Shown here piece by piece: positions 36,844 through 46,492 of a DNA stretch of 64,000 nt (the stretch's first letter is position 1; every line of letters starts with the position of its first letter). This stretch comes from Candidatus Poribacteria bacterium (GTDB taxonomy: Bacteria; Poribacteria; WGA-4E; UBA9662): contig JASMLX010000010.1 of NCBI GenBank assembly GCA_030748495.1, positions 1 to 64,000 of the forward strand, given 5' to 3'. The notes under the pieces are model-generated. The model saw only the letters and a program-made list of their open reading frames with translations, searched no databases and had not been told where the DNA came from. The position numbers and the translations under genes are program-made.

Positions 36844-37599
36844 ATGGGGCAAGTTCTCAAAAACTCTAGACTTAAAGATCGCGTCGCCATTATCGCTGGT
36901 AGTAGTAGTGGCATGGGTAGAGCTACCGCCTTAACTTTCGCTCAGGAAGGAGCCAAGGTTGTCCTCGCCGCTCGACGGCTGCAAATCCTGAATGAATTGA
37001 CTTCTGAGATCGCAACGTTGGTCGAAGACGATCAGGCTGTGCTTCCCTGTCAAACCGATATTCAGCACCCGGACCAGGTTGATCATCTGATTCAGCAGAC
37101 AGTAGACCGGTTTGGCCGCATCGATATTCTAGTTTATGCGACTGGTACCAACATTCCAGATCGTCGTCTGGAAATTCTGTCTAACCAGACTTGGGAGATG
37201 ATGGTTCAGACTAACTTAACCGGCGCGTTTTACTGTACCAAAGCGGTGTTGCCCACCATGCGTCAGCAGGCAGAAGGATTAATCATCTATATTTCCAGTG
37301 CGGCGGTCCCTTATCCTGATACCTCCGGCGTTGCCTACCAGGCTACCAAACACGGGATGGTCGGTTTAGCCCATGGCACCTTCAAGGAAGAGAAAGAAAA
37401 CGGGATTCGGACTTCGATGATCTTTCCAGGGCTAACCGATACACCGCTGGTTCTAAAACGACCGGTACCAACACCGCCAGAGGTGGTTGCTCAAGCACTA
37501 CAGCCAGAAGATGTCGCCGACACCTGTCTCTTCATAGCTACCCTACCCCCTCGTGCTTACGTTCCAGAACTGATTTTAATGCCAACTGGCCTGGCTTAA
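36844..37599 (+). CDS. Short-chain dehydrogenase/reductase
   Basis: 251 residues, classical SDR. The cofactor motif GSSSGMG is at 19-25, an NAG-like YATG at about 98-101, Ser151/Ser152, and the catalytic YQATK at Tyr165-Lys169. Arg/Arg in LAARRLQ after strand 2 suggests NADPH preference. It reduces an unidentified ketone or oxidises an alcohol. AGGAGA precedes ATG 36844. It is 36 nt ahead of a sugar isomerase-like gene, hinting at a small sugar or polyol catabolic unit. Confidence 0.9.
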   Translation: MGQVLKNSRLKDRVAIIAGSSSGMGRATALTFAQEGAKVVLAARRLQILNELTSEIATLVEDDQAVLPCQTDIQHPDQVDHLIQQTVDRFGRIDILVYATGTNIPDRRLEILSNQTWEMMVQTNLTGAFYCTKAVLPTMRQQAEGLIIYISSAAVPYPDTSGVAYQATKHGMVGLAHGTFKEEKENGIRTSMIFPGLTDTPLVLKRPVPTPPEVVAQALQPEDVADTCLFIATLPPRAYVPELILMPTGLA

Positions 37600-37635
37600 C
37601 AAGATTTAATCCTCTGCCCCAGGAAGTTATCAGCC

Positions 37636-38502
37636 ATGCAAATTGTACTCAACTCAAAGTTTTTTAACCACCTGTCGGTAGAACAGTTGGGTGAAACAGC
37701 GAAACAGTTCGGCTACGATGGGCTTGATATTTGCATTCGGCCCAATCACCCGATTCACGCTGGTAATGTGATGACGGAACTCCCCGCAGCCCACCGTCTC
37801 TGGCAACAACAAGGGCTTACCTGTCCCTTAGCTACGGCGGCGGTCGATTTCAACCAACCTGACCAAACTGCAGAACAATTCTACACAGCTTGCGCTGAAG
37901 CTGAAATCCCCCGCTTGAAAATCGGATTCTGGCAATTTAGACCCGGTGACGACTATTGGCAGGTAGCCGATCAAGCCCGAAGGTCATTAGACGGTTTCGC
38001 CACCCTCAGCCGTCAGTATCAGGTTCAGACCTGTTACCAGATACACAGTGGCGCCTGTCTGGGTTCCAATGTCTCAGGGCTGATGCAGTTGCTTGAAGGC
38101 TTCAGCCCAAAAGAGATCGGAGCCTACCCCGACCTGGGACATTTGGCGCTGGATGGCGAAGATTGGCAAATGGGGCTATCTATGATGGGTGATTATCTAT
38201 CCGTGGTTGGAATCAAAGATGCGTTTTATATCCTATCGTCAGATAAACATCAACCAGATGACAAGAAACCACCCTATCGCCCCTGTTTTGTCAAACTTGG
38301 AGAAGGAATCGTGAATTGGGAACAAAGTCTAAAGGCACTAGATCAGGTCGGGTTTACCGGCCCGCTGACAGTTCACACCGAATATCAGTTCGACGAAGCC
38401 ATCATCCGTCAGGTTGGTTATGCTGAGGTCTCGCCCCCTAATCTGGCCCGGTGGGCAACGGAAGATGCCCGGTATCTGCGTCAGATACTATCCCGCCTCT
38501 AA
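37636..38502 (+). CDS. Sugar phosphate isomerase/epimerase-like TIM barrel
   Basis: 288 residues, AP-endonuclease-2 fold (PF01261). Recognisable blocks are GYDGLDICIRP (strand 2), the QIHSGACLG strand with a metal-ligand His, DLGHLALDGED with the Asp-x-x-His ligand pair, and the final strand HTEYQFDE. Family members isomerise or epimerise sugars such as xylose, tagatose or inositol intermediates with a divalent metal. The substrate is unknown. It probably acts with the upstream SDR. Confidence 0.85.
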   Translation: MQIVLNSKFFNHLSVEQLGETAKQFGYDGLDICIRPNHPIHAGNVMTELPAAHRLWQQQGLTCPLATAAVDFNQPDQTAEQFYTACAEAEIPRLKIGFWQFRPGDDYWQVADQARRSLDGFATLSRQYQVQTCYQIHSGACLGSNVSGLMQLLEGFSPKEIGAYPDLGHLALDGEDWQMGLSMMGDYLSVVGIKDAFYILSSDKHQPDDKKPPYRPCFVKLGEGIVNWEQSLKALDQVGFTGPLTVHTEYQFDEAIIRQVGYAEVSPPNLARWATEDARYLRQILSRL

Positions 38503-38700
38503 AATTAGTTTCATTGGTATCGTTGAGAGAAACTTTATTTCCTGATGTCTACTACTGAACTCTGTGGTACCCACTCTAATCGAGGAAAGTATTTGCGCAC
38601 CATTCAAAGAGGTGAGGTTGAAACGTGGGGCCCTCTGATCTGATTGCTGTCTTGCGGAGCGATGGTTAAAGCCTTAAAAAAACAGATGGTCAGGTATCGA

Positions 38701-39897
38701 TTATGATATGTCGCTCTGAAACTGTTTTAGTTTCTGGGCACCAATGGTAGCATCTATCAAGGCGTGGATGGGGTCTTGGCTAGCTTTCAACACAACACCC
38801 ATTCGCCTCTGGCCGATAATGGAGGGTTTGCCAAACAGTCGGACTTCACAACCGGTAGCTAAAATGTCCGAGATGTCGTAGGTAAACGGCTCTTCACTGT
38901 CAGAGGCCAACACCAACGCTGCTGAGGCCGCGGGGGAAACAGTGCGGATGTCGGGAATGGGAAGTCCCAGAATAGCTTTGGCGTGAAGTGCGAACTCAGA
39001 TTGGTCCTGGCTAACTAGCGTAACTAAGCCGGTATCGTGTGGACGGGGGGAAATTTCGCTGAAGTAGACCTGGTCACCTTCCACAAAGAGTTCCACGCCA
39101 AAGATACCGTAACAGATGCCATCATCGGTATCGTCAGTCAGGTCCCGGACAATGGTTTCAGCCACTTGCCGGCATTGGGCCAAAACTGAGGCTTGACACT
39201 CGGCCGGTTGCCAACTGTAGCGGTAGTCTCCATCGATTTGCAGGTGTCGAATTGGATCGCAGAAAGAGATACCGTCACGATGACGAACGGTCAATAGCGT
39301 TAGTTCGTAATCGAAATTGACGAATCCTTCCACGATGATTTTGCAGTCGGCCACACGACCACCGGCTTGCGAGTAGTTCCAGGCGTGGTCGATATCCTGA
39401 GCGGTGTGAATCACTGATTGGCCTTTACCGGAAGAACTCATAATTGGTTTCACTACACAGGGGTAACCAACAGCCTCCACTGCGGTGGCTAACTCCTCCC
39501 GGCTATCGGCGAACCGATAGGCTGATGTTTTCAAACCGAGTTGGGTTGACCGCTCGCGGATACCTTCCCGGTTCATGGTCAGGCTAACGGCTTTGTAGCT
39601 GGGAACCAGATTCCTTTTGTAATCTTCCAGTGCGTTAGTGTCAATGGCCTCAATCTCCGGTACGATGATATCCGGCTTTTCCAAATCCAGATAGTGTCGG
39701 ATTTTTTCACCGTCTAGCATGTCAAAAACATAGCTTCGGTGTGCCACCTGCATAGCAGGGGAGTTTTCGTAACAGTCGCAAACAATGGTCTCGACCCCCA
39801 ACCGTTGCAGTTCGATAACCACCTCCTTACCTAATTCGCCGCCACCGAGCATCAACACTTTAGTTGCCTGAGGGGTGAATGGGGTGCCTATTTTCAT
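38701..39897 (-). CDS. purT: Formate-dependent phosphoribosylglycinamide formyltransferase
   Basis: 398 residues, normal length for PurT. MLGGGELGKEVVIELQRLG opens the N-terminal domain and EIEAIDTNAL is a PurT signature. SSSGKGQS is the ATP-grasp phosphate loop, and EISPRPHDTGLVTL the metal/ATP-binding block. The enzyme makes N-formyl-GAR from GAR, formate and ATP in purine synthesis, independent of folate. It is transcribed alone, opposite to its neighbours. Confidence 0.95.
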   Translation of the reverse strand: MKIGTPFTPQATKVLMLGGGELGKEVVIELQRLGVETIVCDCYENSPAMQVAHRSYVFDMLDGEKIRHYLDLEKPDIIVPEIEAIDTNALEDYKRNLVPSYKAVSLTMNREGIRERSTQLGLKTSAYRFADSREELATAVEAVGYPCVVKPIMSSSGKGQSVIHTAQDIDHAWNYSQAGGRVADCKIIVEGFVNFDYELTLLTVRHRDGISFCDPIRHLQIDGDYRYSWQPAECQASVLAQCRQVAETIVRDLTDDTDDGICYGIFGVELFVEGDQVYFSEISPRPHDTGLVTLVSQDQSEFALHAKAILGLPIPDIRTVSPAASAALVLASDSEEPFTYDISDILATGCEVRLFGKPSIIGQRRMGVVLKASQDPIHALIDATIGAQKLKQFQSDIS

Positions 39898-40498
39898 AGC
39901 TGTGGACTCCTGTTCTTGTTACTTTTCACTGTTAACCTAGATTTTGTGACTCGGTTCGTATTGTCGATCTCTATATCTAATTTTATCGCCAGTCAATCCA
40001 CATTATGCCAGAATACTGGACTGTACTGCAAGATCAGTTCAAAACCTGCCATCGATCTTAACTTATCCACTGGCCTGGGCTTCTCCTCAATATCGGTTGG
40101 TAGTCGTGCTACTGGTTTCAAGCGGAATTAGAAATAGCAGTGAATTTGAAAGAAGGGTGGGCTTCAAGCCTTAGCTATAGATCGCAGAACGGACCGTGGT
40201 CTGGTTTTGAGGCCTTAAGCTTAGATTACGAAGGGAAAAGCTCGCACTTAGAGAACATGATCTATGGCGCTATGGCTCGCTAGTGAAGCGGCTACAACTC
40301 ACACTCAAACGAATACAACGGCTTTCAAACAGTCTGTAAGAAAGAAGGTAATGACGGGGACCAGGTCCCCTCATCAATTACTCCGCGGTGACGATCCCCC
40401 TCGATTGTGTGGAACTCTTCGGGTCAAAAATTGGAATTTTGTGTAATTCGGGTTTGCACACCAGTACCAGATGTCAGCGCTGAGTCCGGACTTTTCTC
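39898..40498. other. Gene-poor stretch upstream of purT
   Basis: No coding region could be supported on either strand. The purT promoter should be near its left end. The right end borders a decayed minus-strand gene. Confidence 0.45.
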
Positions 40499-41000
40499 TC
40501 ACTTCATCAGCAAGACCTTCCACGTATCGGTAAATTCACCGGCTTGAATGGTATAGAAATAAACTCCAGATGCATCTGCTCACCCAACTTATTCTTACCA
40601 TCCCAGTAAGCGGCCCTATTCTGACTTTTATAATCACCCGTTGGCTGCAAGCCAACATTCAAGCGACGAACCAACTTCCCGGCCGGATCATAGATGGAAT
40701 CTTCTCTTGCTCAGCAGCCACCGCCGGAATATTGGAATGTGACTTTTCCATCATATGAACCCTCTTGACATGACCGAAATAACTAACTACAACATCGGTT
40801 TCCACTACGATTTTGCCAACATCATCAGACCTGGTCGCATCTCCAACCATTACCTCAATCTTAGGATTCTCATGGTGTTTGGATTTTGAATCATTTCTCA
40901 TCCAAACGGGAAATGTTTTGTAATACACTCCGGGTTTTTGAGCTTGACAAAAGGGGCGGTTACTGATATTGTAGTTGATGTTAAATATAGATATGTAAGG
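40499..41000 (-). pseudogene. 3' end of a decayed FlgD/type-IX-like C-terminal domain protein
   Basis: On the minus strand the pieces SHSNIPAVAAEQEKIPSMI, GKLVRRLNVGLQP, NRAAYWDGKNKLGEQ and SGVYFYTIQAGEFTDTWK are recognisable in three frames and end at TGA 40501-40499. Together they spell the FlgD-type Ig domain that closes many poribacterial-type secreted proteins. At least two frameshifts are needed. The 5' part toward 41000-41120 is barely readable. The gene lost most of its length before or during decay. Confidence 0.7.
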
Positions 41001-41178
41001 GTACCAGCGGATGCAAGGAGCCAGCTGCGTTGAACCTATAGACTGGGTCGAGGTCTGGCTCTCCAATCGGGGAGATCCGGCACACTTACATCTTAGCAAA
41101 GATGGATGTAGGATACACATACGCTATCTTGTTCAAGAAGTATGTCCTACTTCAAGATTGGTTATCCAAGGGGGGCAG

Positions 41179-41859
41179 ATGGCTGAAGATACAACCAGAT
41201 CAACGGATCAACCTGAAGATCGACAAAAAGATCTACATCAGGTCAACAAAACAGGATTATCTCGCCGAAACTTTCTGAAAGGGTTAGGCACGGGAGCGGT
41301 GGCGGCCACTGTTGCACCCGCGACGCTGGCAGAGGCCGATTCGCACAGTGCAACAACCGGTGCGGAAATTACTCGAGCCACCGTCAAGTTAAGTATTAAT
41401 CAGCAGGTTTACCAGATCGAGGTCGAACCACGCACTACCCTGTTGACGGTGCTCCGGGACGGTATCGACACCGGAGGCCAACGCATCGATCTTACCGGTG
41501 CGAAAGAGGTCTGTGACCGGGGGGCTTGCGGTGGGTGTACTATCCTGGTCGATGGTAGATCCGTCTACTCCTGTATGATGTTAGCCATCGACGCTGAAGG
41601 CAAGGAGATCACTACGGTTGAAGGTTTAGCCGACGATAATGAGCTACATCCGGTACAGGAGGCGTTTATCGAACACGATGCGCTGATGTGCGGCTTCTGC
41701 ACACCTGGTTTCGTGGTGGCTTCTAAAGCGATTTTAGATCAAAATCCGAACCCGACACGAGAAGAGATCCAAGCAGAATTGTCGGGTAACATCTGCCGTT
41801 GTGGTACCTACCCGTTCATTTTTGAAGCCGTCGCTTCGGCAGCCAAAAAGATGAAATAG
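41179..41859 (+). CDS. Molybdenum hydroxylase 2Fe-2S subunit with Tat signal
   Basis: 226 residues from ATG 41179, which is preceded by AAGGGGGG; the open frame extends upstream without such a site. Residues about 29-60 form a twin-arginine signal (SRRNFLKGLG, then an Ala-rich stretch). The ferredoxin-type cluster motif CDRGACGGC is followed by a distal Cys, and the second cluster by CGFCTPGF and NICRCGTYP. It passes electrons from the molybdenum centre to FAD in xanthine dehydrogenase/aldehyde oxidoreductase-type enzymes. The Tat signal implies that the folded complex works in the periplasm. Confidence 0.92.
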   Translation: MAEDTTRSTDQPEDRQKDLHQVNKTGLSRRNFLKGLGTGAVAATVAPATLAEADSHSATTGAEITRATVKLSINQQVYQIEVEPRTTLLTVLRDGIDTGGQRIDLTGAKEVCDRGACGGCTILVDGRSVYSCMMLAIDAEGKEITTVEGLADDNELHPVQEAFIEHDALMCGFCTPGFVVASKAILDQNPNPTREEIQAELSGNICRCGTYPFIFEAVASAAKKMK

Positions 41860-41892
41860 CATTTGGTATATAGTATATAAAGGAGAAATAGT

Positions 41893-43992
41893 ATGGCTGA
41901 ATGGGGAGAAGCAAGAAAATCGAGCCTGTTAGGTAAGTATACGCAACGGCTATCGGGCCCTCAAAAAGTCACAGGTCAGGCTAAATACACCTTTGATATT
42001 AACCGCCCCGGAATGCTATATGGCCGAATCTTACGCTCACACATCCCACGTGGTACGCTGACGGCCTTGGACCTCTCACCGGCGCAACAGATGCCGGGGG
42101 TCAAGGCGGCGATACCGCTGATCGAGGTCGGAAAAGAGATTCGCTACGAAGGGCAGGAGATTGCTGCCGTAGCAGCAGATACCAAGGATATTGCGGCAGA
42201 CGCCATCCGTGCTATCCGATTCGACTACGATCCTCTGGATCATGTGGTTGATTTAGGGGAGTCGATGAGCGAAAGTTCACCGCAAATACGGGATTGGGAA
42301 AATAACCAAAGCGATCGGCAAATCGATGAAAAGGGGGATCTGCAAGCTGGCTGGACCACGGCGGATGCCGTGGTGGAAGCCACTTATAGCACCGAGGTGC
42401 AGGTGCATACCTGCTTGGAATCGCACGGTCATGTGGCTGAATGGGACGGTGATCAACTGACTGTTTGGGCCTCCACTCAAGCAGTTTTTGGCACCCGTCG
42501 AGATTTCGCCCGGCACTTTGAACTGCCTGAAGACAAGGTGCGCGTGATTACCGAACATATGGGTGGTGGATTTGGCTCTAAGTTTGGTCCTGGTGTTGAA
42601 GGCCAGGCTGCCGCCAAGTTAGCCAAGGAGACAGGTCAGCCTGTCAAGTTAATGCTGACGCGAAAAGGCGAGCAGAACACCGCAGGTAACCGCCCCTCGA
42701 TGGTACAGCACGTCAAAGCCGGTGCAACCAAAGAAGGAAAACTGGTTGCCTACGAGGTCAGCGGTTACGGTACCTCCGGACTAGGTGGTGGTGCCGGTTT
42801 CACCGGTCCTTACGTCTATCAAGTGCCCAACTACCGAACCGAAAAGTTCAACGTAGCCATCAATGCAGGATCCGGTCGCGCCTTCCGTGCACCTCGCCAT
42901 CCACAAGGGGCATTTGCTATGGATTCGTTGATGGACGAACTAGCTGAGAAAATTGGGATGGACTCGCTGGAGTTTCGTAAATTGAACGATCCGAACGAAA
43001 TTCGCCACGCTGAATACGACCGCGGTGCTGAGGAGATCGGTTGGAATCGGCGGCAAAAAGTCGCTGGATCAGCACCTGGAATCCAGAAGCGGGGAATCGG
43101 TGTCGGTAGCGGTCAATGGGGCGGCGGCGGTGGTAAAGGCACCAAAGCGCGTGTCAATATCAACAGTGATGGCACAGTAGAGGCCGTCACCGGTACACAA
43201 GACTTAGGTACTGGGATCCGAACCGCCATCGCCATCATCGTGGCCGACGAACTGGGACTGCAACCCACCGATATTACAGTAAAAATCGGTGACACATTAC
43301 CGGGTTTACCTTCGGGGGGAAGTGGGGGAAGCCAAACTACTCCTTCGGTAGCTCCGGTTGTAAAAACAGCGGCCATGGCAGCTAAAGAAAGCTTGATTAA
43401 TCACTTGGCCGAAAAGGTCAACGTTGTCGCCGATGAAGTGGTTATTAAAGAGGGGTCAGTAACGATCGGCAATAACCAACTGTCGTGGAAAGAGGCTGCT
43501 TCGACCCTAGGTATGGAAACCATTTCTGAAGAAGGGTCCTGGGACGAAAACTTGCGAGAAGGCGGAGCCGCCGGAGCCCAGTTCGCTGAAGTGGAAGTTG
43601 ACACCGAAACTGGTCAGGTCAAGCTAATCAAAATTGTGGCGGTTCAAGATTGCGGCCTAATCATCAACCGATTGGCAACCGAGAGTCAAATTAACGGTGG
43701 AGTGATTGGAGGTATCGGTTACGCGCTACTGGAAGACCGGATCATGGATGGCCAAACAGGTCGCTCGCTCAACTCCAACCTGATCGACTACAAGGTGGCA
43801 GGGGCTCAAGAGATCCCCGAAATCAGAGCCATTGCCCACGATACTGACCGCAAAGTAACAGGTATTGGTGAACCCGTAACCATTCCAACGGCAGGAGCCA
43901 TCGCTAATGCTGTCTATAACGCAATTGGTGTGCGAGTTAGATCTCTACCCATCACACCAGACAAAGTTTTAACCGCACTCGAGGAGGCGTAA
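41893..43992 (+). CDS. Molybdopterin-binding catalytic subunit (xanthine dehydrogenase type)
   Basis: 699 residues, somewhat shorter than the usual 750-790. The motifs of the family are in order: EHMGGGFGSKFG, GSGRAFRAPRHPQG with the substrate-pocket Arg, GTQDLGTGIRT, PSGGSGGSQTT and, near the end, the conserved catalytic GEPVTIPTAGAIANA (Glu). The enzyme hydroxylates a heterocycle or aldehyde using water and a molybdenum-dicytosine/pterin cofactor. It lacks its own Tat signal and presumably travels with the small subunit. AAAGGAGAAA precedes the ATG. Substrate unknown. Confidence 0.93.
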   Translation: MAEWGEARKSSLLGKYTQRLSGPQKVTGQAKYTFDINRPGMLYGRILRSHIPRGTLTALDLSPAQQMPGVKAAIPLIEVGKEIRYEGQEIAAVAADTKDIAADAIRAIRFDYDPLDHVVDLGESMSESSPQIRDWENNQSDRQIDEKGDLQAGWTTADAVVEATYSTEVQVHTCLESHGHVAEWDGDQLTVWASTQAVFGTRRDFARHFELPEDKVRVITEHMGGGFGSKFGPGVEGQAAAKLAKETGQPVKLMLTRKGEQNTAGNRPSMVQHVKAGATKEGKLVAYEVSGYGTSGLGGGAGFTGPYVYQVPNYRTEKFNVAINAGSGRAFRAPRHPQGAFAMDSLMDELAEKIGMDSLEFRKLNDPNEIRHAEYDRGAEEIGWNRRQKVAGSAPGIQKRGIGVGSGQWGGGGGKGTKARVNINSDGTVEAVTGTQDLGTGIRTAIAIIVADELGLQPTDITVKIGDTLPGLPSGGSGGSQTTPSVAPVVKTAAMAAKESLINHLAEKVNVVADEVVIKEGSVTIGNNQLSWKEAASTLGMETISEEGSWDENLREGGAAGAQFAEVEVDTETGQVKLIKIVAVQDCGLIINRLATESQINGGVIGGIGYALLEDRIMDGQTGRSLNSNLIDYKVAGAQEIPEIRAIAHDTDRKVTGIGEPVTIPTAGAIANAVYNAIGVRVRSLPITPDKVLTALEEA

Positions 43993-43994
43993 TC

Positions 43995-44972
43995 GTGGAG
44001 AAGTTTAGTTATATCAATCCAGCCCGTCTGGAACAGGTACCTGGGTTGCTAAAAGATGACTGGCAGTCCAAAGTCATTGCCGGCGGTACAGATCTGCTCG
44101 GTGAAATGAAGGATTATATCGAATCTCCTAAACGGTTAATCAACCTAAAATCAATTCCGGGTCTCGATCAAATCTCGGCAGACGATGGGGGGTTGACAAT
44201 CGGCGCGATGGCCACCCTGACTGACATTACTGAACATTCTGAAATCCAGAAAAATTACACCGCTCTAGCTGAAGCGGCAGGCGTAGTCGCCTCACCCCAG
44301 ATCCGTAATGTTGGCACGTTGGGTGGGAACCTCTGCCAACGCCCCCGGTGCTGGTACTATCGAGATCCGGACACCGATTGCCTAAAAAAAGGCGGTAACA
44401 TGTGCTATGCCCTATCAGGTTTAAACAAGTATAATGCCATTTTCGGTGGAGGTCCGAACTACATCGTCCACCCCTCTGATACGGCTCCTGCTTTGGTAGC
44501 ATTAGGAGCAGAAGTTACCATCCTGGGGGCAGGTGGCCAGCGAACGATTCCGCTGGAAAACTTTTTTATCCTGCCTACAGTAGCCAATCCTTACCGGGAA
44601 AATATCTTAGAACCCAACGAGATCATCACTCAGATCCACCTCCCTAAGCCAATTGCGAATACCACTAGCTTCTATATCAAGCTCCGTGAACGTAGTTCCT
44701 TCGATTTTGCGTTGGTCAGTATTGCGGGTGTCTTCCAGACGCAAGGCAAAAAATGCCAGGATCTGTCTCTGATTTTGGGCGGGGTCGCACCAGCACCATG
44801 GCGGTCTAACGAAGCCGAGCAAGTTTTACGCGGACAGGTCATCAGTGATGATTTGGGTGAACGCGCTGGCAAAGCGGCAGTTAAGAACGCCGATCCGATG
44901 AGCGATAACGCCTATAAGGTAACGCTAACTCAAAACCTGGTCAAACGCGCCGCTGTAATGGCGGTCAGTTAA
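43995..44972 (+). CDS. Molybdenum hydroxylase FAD subunit with four-Cys insertion
   Basis: 325 residues from GTG 43995, 2 nt after the catalytic subunit. The FAD motifs AGGTDLLGEMKD and GTLGGNLCQRPR are present, with the CO-dehydrogenase flavoprotein C-terminal domain at the end. Cys114, Cys119, Cys129 and Cys137 lie in a segment (RCWYYRDPDTDCLKKGG) like the insertion that binds an extra 4Fe-4S cluster in the 4-hydroxybenzoyl-CoA reductase beta subunit. That suggests a low-potential reductive or unusual electron path. The three subunits form one operon. Confidence 0.9.
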   Translation: MEKFSYINPARLEQVPGLLKDDWQSKVIAGGTDLLGEMKDYIESPKRLINLKSIPGLDQISADDGGLTIGAMATLTDITEHSEIQKNYTALAEAAGVVASPQIRNVGTLGGNLCQRPRCWYYRDPDTDCLKKGGNMCYALSGLNKYNAIFGGGPNYIVHPSDTAPALVALGAEVTILGAGGQRTIPLENFFILPTVANPYRENILEPNEIITQIHLPKPIANTTSFYIKLRERSSFDFALVSIAGVFQTQGKKCQDLSLILGGVAPAPWRSNEAEQVLRGQVISDDLGERAGKAAVKNADPMSDNAYKVTLTQNLVKRAAVMAVS

Positions 44973-44997
44973 GGGTTTCTAACCAAAGGAGATGAAG

Positions 44998-45282
44998 ATG
45001 CCCAATGAAATGACACCAGAGAAACAACCGTTTGCTTTTCAACGGCCGGTCTGCCAGCACCTTCGTACCAAGGCCGTCTATATCCCGGGTGGTAGTTGGA
45101 AAAATCTAACCGAAACCAATCCCGAAACCCATTACTGGTGTAACGCTACTATGAGCAACGTGGTTGGGCCTGACGATCAGTTTATAGATCCCAAAGGTTG
45201 TCAAGGCCATCGTTCCTGTTTCCAAAACACCGGTCTTGCCCTGGCAATCAAGACAAATAGTAAAGGGAACAATCCGGTCTAA
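44998..45282 (+). CDS. Small Cys-containing protein following the hydroxylase genes
   Basis: 94 residues. ATG 44998 is chosen over ATG 44992 because the AAAGGAG site abuts the latter and leaves a proper 6-nt spacer to the former. No signal peptide. Four Cys (in RPVCQH, YWCNAT, KGCQGH, RSCFQN) and nearby His could bind a metal or iron-sulfur cluster. I do not recognise the family. Its position 25 nt after the FAD subunit suggests an accessory or electron-transfer role for the hydroxylase. Confidence 0.7.
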   Translation: MPNEMTPEKQPFAFQRPVCQHLRTKAVYIPGGSWKNLTETNPETHYWCNATMSNVVGPDDQFIDPKGCQGHRSCFQNTGLALAIKTNSKGNNPV

Positions 45283-45294
45283 TTAACGGCCGTA

Positions 45295-45744
45295 ATGGAA
45301 CAGATAGTTTATCAGCATCGTCAGTCGCCAATATGGCCACGGGTGATGCTGCTTGTCCTTTTGTTGCTGGCACTGATATTTCTGATTGTCGGGTCCATGC
45401 TGGCATTGGTATTTATTCCAGGTATTTTGATGTGTGTCGTTTATTATTCCAGCTTGATGGTTGAAGTCGATGCGCAAGATGTCCGGTTGTTCTTCGGTAG
45501 GGGGATAATTCGACGAACGATTCCTCGCCAAAAAATCGCCCAAGCAGAACAAGTGCGTAACAGTTGGTGGTACGGTTGGGGCATCCGCTTGACGCCACAC
45601 GGTTGGATGTGGAACATTAGCGGCCTTGATGCGGTAGAGTTGACTTATACCAACGGCAAAAAATTTCGCATCGGCACAGATCAGCCTCAAGCCCTATTGG
45701 GTGTACTCCGCCATCCTCAAGATCTATTGGTGCCGGATAGTTAA
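45295..45744 (+). CDS. Membrane protein with PH-like cytoplasmic domain
   Basis: 149 residues. Two closely spaced hydrophobic helices (about 16-36 and 38-55) are followed by a beta-rich domain of about 90 residues with VRLFFGRGIIRRTIPRQKI and AVELTYTNGKKFRIGTD, the pattern of bacterial PH (bPH) domains. Function unknown. It starts 12 nt after the Cys-rich gene without a strong ribosome site and may be the last gene of that operon. Confidence 0.65.
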   Translation: MEQIVYQHRQSPIWPRVMLLVLLLLALIFLIVGSMLALVFIPGILMCVVYYSSLMVEVDAQDVRLFFGRGIIRRTIPRQKIAQAEQVRNSWWYGWGIRLTPHGWMWNISGLDAVELTYTNGKKFRIGTDQPQALLGVLRHPQDLLVPDS

Positions 45745-46492
45745 CACTTAAGCTGTAGGATAAACGGGTTTCCCCTCCTACTCCGATTTCACTAAAGTCA
45801 GCGCGAAAACATACCCTTCGCCGTCCATCCCCCTTTACCCAAGTCCAAATACCGATAATGAAGGATCTACGTGAGATTTTTAACCTTCCCCATTTACCAT
45901 TTCCGTCTATTGTGACACGATCCGTTTCCTTTATTCTGGGCTTTTTTACCACTGATATCAGGCCGATTTTTTTAACCTATCCAATAAAACTTGGAGAGGT
46001 CAAATGTTACGATAGACATCGCCCGCTAATGGTACGAGGATCGCTTGATCATCAACGCGTCGATCAGTTTCCGACGGTCGTCCAGAGGCAACCGAGACCT
46101 GATGTACGTCCTCGGCCTCTCTTCCGGAACATGGTCCATTCACGCTCTCGACTGGCGTTGTTTCTAGCTAGGCCCATTACTACTTTCTCATACCACTTAA
46201 CCGCGTTGATTTTGTGGCTGATACTAGGCCAGTCTGTTTTTAGTTCAGTATAGGCTCAAGATGATGCATACATGCTACTTGTAGGACGGTGGAGTATAAG
46301 GAGTTGATAAATGGTAATGACTCAAATCCTTTGGAGGTGTCTATCGATCCATCTAACAGTATTCGTAAAAACCGATGTCATCCAGGCATTGACGGATGCT
46401 AGTCAACACTAACCGCCCAACAAACGTTTTTGGGTCATCGACACTGTTATCAAAATGCAGCAATAGTATTTATTTTGCAAAGGAAAACGATC
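45745..46492. other. Intergenic region with no supportable gene
   Basis: About 750 nt. A minus-strand reading around 45760-45950 (WTWVKGDGRR, FRADFSEIG) looks faintly protein-like and could be a gene remnant, but I cannot name it. The right end carries the AAAGGAAAA ribosome site of the next gene. Confidence 0.4.

Noticed and set aside
45858..46253. 131-codon plus-strand frame upstream of the PhyH gene
   Set aside because: Arg/Pro/Thr-rich translation without a ribosome site or recognisable motif; probably chance.
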